Source: Oscillospiraceae bacterium
GTDB lineage: Bacteria; Bacillota_A; Clostridia; Oscillospirales; Oscillospiraceae
Assembly (NCBI GenBank): GCA_017396725.1
Contig: JAFQLA010000114.1
Coordinates: 1-7,150, forward strand
Length of the DNA: 7,150 nt
Direction: 5' to 3'
A program made the translations under genes and the position numbers. Positions 1 to 4,699 of this stretch are shown here, piece after piece (the first letter of the stretch is position 1; every line of letters starts with the position of its first letter). The notes under the pieces are model-generated. The model saw nothing but the letters and a program-made list of their open reading frames with translations. It did no database searches and was not told the DNA's origin.

Positions 1-364
1 AGCCGCTGTCGCAGAAGACGGGGATGGAAACCACCCAGCCCATAAGCTCCATGGCCAGCTCGGGGTTCTTCTGACCCACCAGCTTAATGACCATGTCAGC
101 CAGCTTCAGCGCAGCGCCGGTCTGTTCCAGAACGGAGCCGATGAAGGCGCCGAGGATGATCACGATACCGATGGAGCTGAAGGTGCCGGAGAAGCCTGCG
201 CCGATGACATCGGCGATCTCGGTCAGGGGAATGCCTGCCACGATAGCCAGCAGCAGGGAAACGCCCATGATGGAAAGGAACGGATGCACCTTGAACTTGG
301 AGATGGCAACGATCATGAGAACAACTGCCACCACAAAGGCGATGATAAGGGAAATACCCTCCAT
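1..364 (-). CDS. GntP-family permease, N-terminal part (cut by window edge)
   Basis: The translation starts MEGISLIIAFVVAVVLMIVA and covers 121 residues before the left edge. It is very hydrophobic, with likely membrane helices near residues 4-22, 28-44 and 62-78. The stretch around IGIVIILGAFIGSVLEQTGA and the later SIPVFCDSG match the conserved pattern of the GntP family (gluconate and related sugar-acid proton symporters of the inner membrane), in which a small-residue-rich helix is followed by an IPVF-D-SG motif. The substrate cannot be read from this part; gluconate, another aldonate, or glycerate are the usual options. The start at 364 is set by a perfect AGGAGG (377-372) seven bases upstream. 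It is transcribed away from the MATE gene and has its own promoter. Family assignment is confident; the substrate is open. Confidence 0.88.
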   Translation of the reverse strand, partial: MEGISLIIAFVVAVVLMIVAISKFKVHPFLSIMGVSLLLAIVAGIPLTEIADVIGAGFSGTFSSIGIVIILGAFIGSVLEQTGAALKLADMVIKLVGQKNPELAMELMGWVVSIPVFCDSG

Positions 365-392
365 AAAAAGACCTCCTGTTTTTCTCTCTCTT

Positions 393-411
393 GCGGCAAA
401 ATATGTGCCGC
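393..411 (-). other. Small hairpin in the permease mRNA leader
   Basis: GCGGCA (393-398) pairs perfectly with TGCCGC (406-411) around a 7-base A/T loop. It sits between the predicted start site and the ribosome binding site of the GntP gene. It lacks a following T run, so it is not a terminator; it may only stabilise the mRNA 5' end. Confidence 0.35.
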
Positions 412-422
412 GCAACAGCATT

Positions 423-451
423 ATTCTACACGATTTATAACGAAAATGCAA
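423..451 (-). promoter_or_regulatory. Sigma-A-type promoter of the GntP permease
   Basis: Read on the minus strand there is a TTGCAT -35 box (451-446), a 17-base spacer and a TAGAAT -10 box (428-423). Transcription would begin near 416, giving a leader of about 50 bases before the ATG at 364. The leader contains a short GC-rich hairpin (arms 393-398 and 406-411). Confidence 0.65.
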
Positions 452-461
452 TAAGTTGCAT
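446..461. promoter_or_regulatory. Inverted repeat over the permease -35 box, candidate operator
   Basis: ATGCAATAAGTTGCAT is a perfect inverted repeat with 6-base arms and a 4-base spacer. Its left arm is exactly the -35 hexamer of the minus-strand promoter, so a bound dimeric regulator would block RNA polymerase. No regulator gene is in view, and the binding protein is unknown. Confidence 0.4.
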
Positions 462-525
462 GAATGTTGGGAAAATGAAGGGGCGGAATAAAAAGTTAGA
501 GTATGAAAACCTTTGGGCGAAGCGG

Positions 526-554
526 TTTTCTTTTGGGGGGAAACATGGTATGAT
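526..554 (+). promoter_or_regulatory. Candidate promoter of the MATE gene (extended -10)
   Basis: A TATGAT -10 box (549-554) is preceded by TGG, an extended -10 element. The -35 position at a 17-base spacing (526-531, TTTTCT) is weak. The -10 box overlaps a perfect 10-base palindrome ATGATATCAT (550-559). The predicted start near 561 leaves a short leader to the ATG at 589. Confidence 0.5.
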
Positions 555-588
555 ATCATCAGTAATCTGCGGTGAAAGGAGGCGGGAT

Positions 589-1908
589 ATGGATCTTTTG
601 AAAGATGACATCAGAAAAGTGTATTTTAAGTACCTTGCCGCCTCTTTCGGCAGTGTGCTCATCACCACGGTATACTCCCTTGTGGATATGGCCATGGTGG
701 GCCAGTACGAAGGCCCCGCGGGGGCGGCTGCCCTTGCGGTGGTGGCGCCCATGTGGAACATCATCTTCGGCCTTGGAATGCTTGCGGGTATCGGCGGCAG
801 CGTGCTCTACGGCGTTGCCAAAGGCAGCGGCAACAGGAAAGAAGCTGACCGCAGCTTTTCCGCCGCCATCCTTTTTGCGGTGCTGCTGGCGATTTTGGCG
901 TGGATCATGATCTTCTTTTTTGCTGAGGAACTGTTTTTGCTCTTCGGCGCCGATGAAGAGATCCTCCCGATCGCGCTGCGGTATATTGAGCCTATCCGCT
1001 ATGCCGTTCCCTTCTTTGTGTCAACGGAGCTGCTGGCGGCCTTCCTCCGCAACGACGGCGATCCCGGCCGCGCCACGGCGGCGGTGCCCTCCGGCGGTAT
1101 TTTCAATATTTTCGGTGACTGGTTCTTCGTCTTTGCGCTGGATATGGGCGCTTTCGGCGCCGGCCTTGCCACATCTATCGGCGGTGGCATCAGCATGTGC
1201 GTGGCGCTGACCCATTTTGTGAGCCGCAAAAATACGCTGCGCCTTGTCTGCCCTGTGGGATTCTTCCGCCGTGCGGGAAAAATCATTTCCAACGGTTTTT
1301 CCGCCTTTTTCAACGATGTTTCCATGGGTATCGTCACTACGCTCTTCAACCGCCAGATCATGCTCCACTTGGGCGGTGACGCCCTTTCCGTTTACAGCGC
1401 CATTATGAATACCGGCGTGATGGTGCAGTGCTGCGCCTATGCCGTGGGCCAAAGCGCCCAGCCGGTGCTGAGTGTGAACTTCGGCGCCATGCAGCGTGAG
1501 CGCATCAAAAAGACTTTGCGCTGCGCTTTGCTTGCCGCCGTTGGGCTTGGCGTGCTGTGGATGGGGCTGACCATGCTTTTGCCCAACATGGTGGTGCGCT
1601 TCTTTATGAAGCCTACAGAGCAGGTGCTTGCCATTGCCCCCGCGATCATCCGCCGCTACGCCCCGGCCTTTTTGCTGCTGCCTGTGAATATCCTCTCTTC
1701 CTACTACTTCCAGTCGGTGATGCAGGCGGGGTTGGCCTTTGGCGTGTCGGTGGCAAGAGGCTGCGTTGTCAGCAGCGCTTTGGTATTGCTGCTGCCGCTG
1801 CTTTTGCCGGCGGAGGAAATTTTCTTCGCCGCGCCTTTGACGGAGCTGCTCATTGCCATCCCGGTGCTTATTTTGATGTTCCGCCCGCTGAAATTTTATG
1901 ATACATAA
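589..1908 (+). CDS. MATE-family multidrug efflux transporter
   Basis: This 439-residue membrane protein has the usual MATE length and about 12 hydrophobic segments. MATE proteins export drugs, dyes or toxic metabolites across the cytoplasmic membrane in exchange for Na+ or H+. Family hallmarks are visible: an N-terminal LVDMAMVGQYEGPAGAAAL segment (residues 31-49); a G-S-x-L-Y-G-x-A-K-G-S-G-N loop (70-82); AFLRNDGDPG (151-160) followed by the N-I-F-G-D-W-F-F-V-F-A-L-D-M-G-A-F-G-A-G-L-A-T motif (173-195), which resembles the conserved NxxLDxxFIxxxxxGxxGAAxAT pattern; and in the second half VGQSAQPVLSVNFGA (286-300), matching GQGxQPxxxxNyGA. The start is taken at the ATG at 589 because AAAGGAGG (575-582) lies six bases upstream; an in-frame ATG at 391 would add 66 non-hydrophobic residues with no ribosome binding site and run through the promoter. 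It stands alone. The substrate is not predictable. Confidence 0.93.
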   Translation: MDLLKDDIRKVYFKYLAASFGSVLITTVYSLVDMAMVGQYEGPAGAAALAVVAPMWNIIFGLGMLAGIGGSVLYGVAKGSGNRKEADRSFSAAILFAVLLAILAWIMIFFFAEELFLLFGADEEILPIALRYIEPIRYAVPFFVSTELLAAFLRNDGDPGRATAAVPSGGIFNIFGDWFFVFALDMGAFGAGLATSIGGGISMCVALTHFVSRKNTLRLVCPVGFFRRAGKIISNGFSAFFNDVSMGIVTTLFNRQIMLHLGGDALSVYSAIMNTGVMVQCCAYAVGQSAQPVLSVNFGAMQRERIKKTLRCALLAAVGLGVLWMGLTMLLPNMVVRFFMKPTEQVLAIAPAIIRRYAPAFLLLPVNILSSYYFQSVMQAGLAFGVSVARGCVVSSALVLLLPLLLPAEEIFFAAPLTELLIAIPVLILMFRPLKFYDT

Positions 1909-1937
1909 AAGGTGTCGAAAGGCACCTTTTATTTTTT
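1905..1937 (+). terminator. Rho-independent terminator of the MATE gene
   Basis: A 12-bp stem (1905-1916 with 1921-1932, one T-G wobble) closes a GAAA tetraloop (1917-1920) and is followed by T residues to 1937. It begins in the MATE stop codon and overlaps the stop codon of the convergent spoIIP gene. It may act in both directions, although the minus-strand T run (TTTTAT) is weaker. Confidence 0.85.
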
Positions 1938-3086
1938 GATGACCTCCGCCATTTTCTCGGTAAAAAGGCGGGCGGAGAGCAGCGCCTCATCCAGCGAGTT
2001 TCCTGCCGCGCCCATTTCGATGAGCAGAGAGCCGGTGGTGGCGTGTTGATTGTAGCGGGTGTTGCGCACCGTGATGGGCCGCATGAGGGTGGGATAGTCC
2101 GCAAGCACCGCGTTTTGCACGGCTACGGCAAGCTTCAGGTTTTCCTGCCAGTTTTCGTGGGCAAGGCCGCTGCCGTCCGTCCCCACCACGAAGGAGATCT
2201 GGGCCGCCGCGCCCTCCTGCGTCTGAGAGATGAGCTTGTAGGTGTTGCCCTCGGCATCGGAGACGGCATCGCGGTGGATATCCAGCACGAAGGAGATGGA
2301 GGGGTATTGGGCGAGATAGCTTTCGATGGCGGCAAGGGAGCGGCCGTAGGCGCCGTTATATTCAGGGGCGTCGTAAAGGGTGCGGTCGTGGAGAACGGAG
2401 ATGCCGTTGGCGGCAAAGATCTTTGCCATCTCATCCCCGATGCGAACCACATTGTAAGCGGTGTCGGCGGTGCGCCAGTCGCCGCTGGGGGTGTATTCCT
2501 CCCCTGCGGGCATGGTATAGGCTTCGCTTCCGTGGGTGTGGAGGATCAGGATCTGGGGTTCTTCCTCTCCCAGCGCCGCGGCAAAGGGAGCAAGCAGAGC
2601 CTCGGCGTCCAGAATATAGTCGGTGGAGTTGGATATGTAACTCTTCCCTGCTACGGTGTAGCCCGTGGAAGAGACGGGGGCGATAGTGCGCCACGGTATC
2701 CCGTTATCCGTCAGCTCCAGCGGCGGGAGAGTCTCCGTTTCCTGGGGCGGCAGAAGAGTGCCCTCGGTTTCGGCGTCCTCCGGCATGGGGGCGGTTTCTT
2801 TTTCCAGCTCACCCCATAGCGGCAATATCGCATCCTTGGCGGCAAGAAGGGCCGGTGACTGACTCAGCACCACGGCGGTGGAAAGGCGCAGCGGGGAGGT
2901 GGAAAAGTAATCCCCCAAGGCGTTTCGAAGGAAGGCCACGCCAAGGCTCTCCCCCCCCGCAAGAGCCAGATACGCCTCCCGCGCTGTGGCGGCGGTGGCG
3001 GTGGAAGCCGCGCCCCAAAGGGTAGCGGCGGCAGAGAGCGCGGCAAGAAAACGGCGGAGGAAGGGTCGGCTTTTTCGTTTTTTCAT
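1929..3086 (-). CDS. spoIIP: Stage II sporulation protein P (peptidoglycan amidase/endopeptidase)
   Basis: This 385-residue protein begins MKKRKSRPFLRR, then has one hydrophobic segment (about residues 14-34), as expected for a membrane-anchored extracytoplasmic enzyme. A Pro/Glu/Thr-rich linker (about 99-121) leads to the SpoIIP catalytic domain. Visible motifs are ILILHTHGSEAY (179-190, with H183 and H185), VLDIHRDAV (267-275, with H271) and LLIEMGAAGN (354-363, with E357), which carry the histidines and glutamate expected for zinc binding and catalysis. In the known system SpoIIP works with SpoIID and SpoIIM in the mother cell to cut cross-links and stem peptides during engulfment of the forespore. 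A GTG start at 3098 is possible, but that codon lies inside the GAGGTGAT ribosome binding site (3101-3094), which is seven bases before the ATG at 3086. In Bacillus it follows gpr; here no gpr is adjacent. Confidence 0.93.
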   Translation of the reverse strand: MKKRKSRPFLRRFLAALSAAATLWGAASTATAATAREAYLALAGGESLGVAFLRNALGDYFSTSPLRLSTAVVLSQSPALLAAKDAILPLWGELEKETAPMPEDAETEGTLLPPQETETLPPLELTDNGIPWRTIAPVSSTGYTVAGKSYISNSTDYILDAEALLAPFAAALGEEEPQILILHTHGSEAYTMPAGEEYTPSGDWRTADTAYNVVRIGDEMAKIFAANGISVLHDRTLYDAPEYNGAYGRSLAAIESYLAQYPSISFVLDIHRDAVSDAEGNTYKLISQTQEGAAAQISFVVGTDGSGLAHENWQENLKLAVAVQNAVLADYPTLMRPITVRNTRYNQHATTGSLLIEMGAAGNSLDEALLSARLFTEKMAEVIKK

Positions 3087-3093
3087 TGGTAAG

Positions 3094-3101
3094 ATCACCT
3101 C
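3094..3101 (-). promoter_or_regulatory. Ribosome binding site that sets the spoIIP start
   Basis: GAGGTGAT on the minus strand is seven bases from the ATG at 3086. The alternative upstream GTG (3098) is part of this element and therefore unlikely to be the start. Confidence 0.75.
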
Positions 3102-3110
3102 TTTGAGGAC

Positions 3111-3139
3111 AACCTATGCCGCAAGAGAAAAAAGTATAC
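3111..3139 (-). promoter_or_regulatory. Sigma-E-like sporulation promoter of spoIIP
   Basis: On the minus strand GTATACT (3139-3133) is followed after 14 bases by CATAGGTT (3118-3111). Known sigma-E promoters have a -35 element ending in ATATT and a -10 element CATACA-T at 14-15 bases. The -35 matches at most positions and the -10 keeps the CATA core. spoIIP is expressed in the mother cell under sigma-E in Bacillus, so the match is biologically sensible. The predicted leader is short (about 18 bases), which weakens the call. Confidence 0.4.
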
Positions 3140-3152
3140 CGGGAAAATGCCC

Positions 3153-3181
3153 TTGCAATCTCCTTTCGGTTGTGCTAGGCT
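3153..3181 (+). promoter_or_regulatory. Candidate promoter of the riboswitch-guanine deaminase unit
   Basis: TTGCAA (3153-3158) is followed after 17 bases by TAGGCT (3176-3181), preceded by TGC as an extended -10 element. A start near 3188 would be about 15 bases before the riboswitch P1 helix, which is the usual arrangement. The -10 hexamer itself is poor. Confidence 0.45.
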
Positions 3182-3202
3182 AAAGAAAAGAAACATATGG
3201 TT

Positions 3203-3266
3203 CTCATATAATCCCGCATCAATGGCGCGGGAGTTTCTACAGGGCCGCCTAAGGCCCGGCTATGAG
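3203..3266 (+). ncRNA. Purine riboswitch aptamer, guanine class
   Basis: The three-helix purine fold can be drawn by eye. P1 pairs CTCATA (3203-3208) with TATGAG (3261-3266). The J1/2 segment TAAT (3209-3212) matches consensus. P2 pairs 3212-3217 with 3227-3232 and carries loop L2 TCAATGG (3219-3225). The J2/3 core GTTTCTAC (3233-3240) is an exact match, including the conserved T at 3238 (U51 in B. subtilis xpt numbering). P3 pairs 3242-3246 with 3253-3257, and its loop has CC at 3248-3249 able to make the kissing contact with GG at 3224-3225. The specificity base equivalent to position 74 is C (3260), which pairs with guanine; adenine switches have T here. It lies just upstream of guanine deaminase. 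A purine class assignment is confident; the ligand is inferred from C74. Confidence 0.9.
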
Positions 3267-3318
3267 TGTTCAGCAGTGGGGGGGTGCAGTATGCCCCGGG
3301 GTTGAATGCTCATTTTTT
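3262..3318 (+). terminator. Riboswitch-controlled intrinsic terminator
   Basis: ATGAGTGTTCA (3262-3272) pairs continuously with TGAATGCTCAT (3303-3313), with two tandem G-T wobbles. A G-T and a C-G pair follow, then an internal mismatch and an upper G/C helix between the G run (3278-3284) and CCCC (3294-3297). A T run fills 3313-3318. The 5' arm includes the 3' strand of aptamer P1, so aptamer and terminator exclude each other. Formation of P1 with ligand should favour read-through into guanine deaminase. Confidence 0.8.
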
Positions 3319-3337
3319 GTCTTCAGGAGGTATTGGT

Positions 3338-4603
3338 ATGAAAGCATTGAAAGGTGACATTCTCTATCCCGTTACCATGCAGACGCTGGCCGAGCATAAG
3401 GGCGGCTACGTGGTGCTTTCCGACAGCGGTGAGATCCTCTTTGTGGGAGATAAGCTGGAGGAAAAGTATGCCGATGTGCCGGTAACGGATTACGGTGATA
3501 ATCTTATTATTCCCGCCTTTGTGGATATGCATCTCCATGCGCCCCAGTATCCCATGCTGGGCATGGGCATGGACATGGAGCTCATCGACTGGCTCTCCAC
3601 CTATGTGTATAAAACGGAGGCCCGCTTTGCCGATGCCGAATATGCCCGCCGCATTTATCACAAGCTGGCAGATGAACTCATTTCCTGGGGCATCACCCGG
3701 GTGGTGATGTTCTCCTCTCTCCACACCGAGGCCACCTGGATCCTGATGGAAGAGCTGGAAAAGGCCGGCGTTACCGGTTATGTGGGCAAGGTGAATATGG
3801 ATAGAAACGGCAGCCCCGAGCTGCAGGAGACCACCGAGCAGTCCATGGCGGAGACGCTGCGCTGGCTGGATGGCTGCCATCGCTTCAAGTATGTAAAGCC
3901 CATCATCACCCCCCGCTTCACCCCCTCCTGCACCGATGAGCTCATGGCCTTTTTGGGTAAGCTTGCCAATGAGCGCAATCTTCGTGTCCAGTCTCACCTC
4001 TCTGAAAATCTGGGTGAGGTGGAATGGGTGCGTCAGCTCCATCCCGACTGCAAGTATTACTGGGAGACCTACGATAAATACGGCCTCTGGAAGAGCCACA
4101 CCGTTATGGCCCACTGCGTTCACAGCGATAAGAACGAGCGCCGCGCCATGCGTGAAGCCGGCGTGGTCATGGCCCACTGCGCCGATTCCAATATCAACCT
4201 CTCCAGCGGCATCGCACCCGTCCGCGCCATGATGGACGAGGGCATTTGGGTAGCCTTCGGCTCTGACATCGCCGGCGGCGCGCAGATCGCCATGCCCAAG
4301 GTCATCACCATGTCCATCCGCGCCAGCAAGCTGCGCGCCATGATGGATGAGAAGAAGCCCCGCTTCCTCTCCGTGCCCGAGGCGTACTATCTGGGCTCTG
4401 CCGCAGGCGCCCAGTATTTCGATCCCCGCCCTGTGTTCTCCCCCGGCACCAAGCTCCATGCCGTGGTCATCGACGAAGGCTCCTTTACCGAGCCTGCCCG
4501 TGAGATCTCCATGGTGGAGCGTTTCGAGCGCGCCATCTACCGCATGGGTCCCAAGGATGTTGCCGCCGTGTGGTCGGAAGGCCGCCTTGTCCGCGGAAAG
4601 TAA
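3338..4603 (+). CDS. guaD: Guanine deaminase
   Basis: Guanine deaminase converts guanine and water to xanthine and ammonia in the cytoplasm, feeding purine breakdown or recycling. The 421-residue protein is a metal-dependent amidohydrolase. Visible family features are FVDMHLHAPQY (61-71; metal ligands H65 and H67), KVNMDRNG (151-158), TPRFTPSC (191-198; substrate-binding Arg193), QSHLSEN (218-224; ligand H220 and acid E223), MAHCVH (257-262; ligand H259) and GSDIAGG (308-314; ligand D310). The spacings between H220, H259 and D310 (39 and 51 residues) equal those recalled for human guanine deaminase. The ATG at 3338 is chosen because AGGAGG (3325-3330) is seven bases upstream; an in-frame ATG at 3266 lies inside the riboswitch. 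The gene is a single unit with its own riboswitch and terminator. An 8-oxoguanine-type or other aryl deaminase is a remote alternative; the guanine riboswitch supports guanine. Confidence 0.94.
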   Translation: MKALKGDILYPVTMQTLAEHKGGYVVLSDSGEILFVGDKLEEKYADVPVTDYGDNLIIPAFVDMHLHAPQYPMLGMGMDMELIDWLSTYVYKTEARFADAEYARRIYHKLADELISWGITRVVMFSSLHTEATWILMEELEKAGVTGYVGKVNMDRNGSPELQETTEQSMAETLRWLDGCHRFKYVKPIITPRFTPSCTDELMAFLGKLANERNLRVQSHLSENLGEVEWVRQLHPDCKYYWETYDKYGLWKSHTVMAHCVHSDKNERRAMREAGVVMAHCADSNINLSSGIAPVRAMMDEGIWVAFGSDIAGGAQIAMPKVITMSIRASKLRAMMDEKKPRFLSVPEAYYLGSAAGAQYFDPRPVFSPGTKLHAVVIDEGSFTEPAREISMVERFERAIYRMGPKDVAAVWSEGRLVRGK

Positions 4604-4618
4604 AAGAGCAGGAAAATG

Positions 4619-4648
4619 AAAAAGACTCCCAAAAGGGAGTCTTTTTTT
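4619..4648 (+). terminator. Rho-independent terminator of guanine deaminase
   Basis: GACTCCC (4624-4630) pairs with GGGAGTC (4635-4641) around an AAAA loop, extended by five A-T pairs (4619-4623 with 4642-4646) and ending in a T run to 4648. It begins 15 bases after the stop codon. The flanking A run means it could also act on the minus strand. Confidence 0.9.
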
Positions 4649-4660
4649 ATTCGCATCGCA

Positions 4661-4693
4661 AAAAAGGAAGGGCTCTTGGGAGTCCTTCCTTTT
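4661..4693 (-). terminator. Rho-independent terminator of the M23 peptidase gene
   Basis: AAAAGGAAGG (4662-4671) pairs perfectly with CCTTCCTTTT (4684-4693); the stem continues inward to about 14 pairs with one G-T wobble and a TTGG loop (4676-4679). Read on the minus strand the hairpin ends in a T run (4665-4661) and lies just after the TAG stop codon at 4702-4700. Confidence 0.88.
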
Positions 4694-4699
4694 CAAGCG

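Noticed and set aside
87..440. A 117-codon plus-strand frame at the left edge
   Set aside because: It is antisense to the GntP permease start, which has a promoter, ribosome binding site and clear membrane helices.
391..588. A 66-residue N-terminal extension of the MATE protein from an upstream in-frame ATG
   Set aside because: The extension lacks a ribosome binding site, crosses the promoters of both divergent genes, and is unlike MATE N-termini. The ATG at 589 has a strong site.
2043..2819. A 258-codon open frame on the plus strand inside spoIIP
   Set aside because: It is antisense to conserved SpoIIP catalytic motifs and shows no protein family features or promoter.
3278..3300. G-rich run in the riboswitch expression platform as a G-quadruplex
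   Set aside because: There is one run of seven G and one of four or more G; four separated G tracts are not present, and the C run at 3294-3297 pairs with it in the terminator.
3266..3337. Extension of guanine deaminase to an ATG at 3266
   Set aside because: That codon lies at the edge of the riboswitch P1 helix and the extension would be translated from the terminator hairpin. The ATG at 3338 follows AGGAGG at ideal spacing.
3323..4696. A 457-codon open frame on the minus strand opposite guanine deaminase
   Set aside because: No ribosome binding site or family motif; the composition (Gly, His, Ala) is typical of antisense shadow frames, and the plus strand encodes a complete enzyme.
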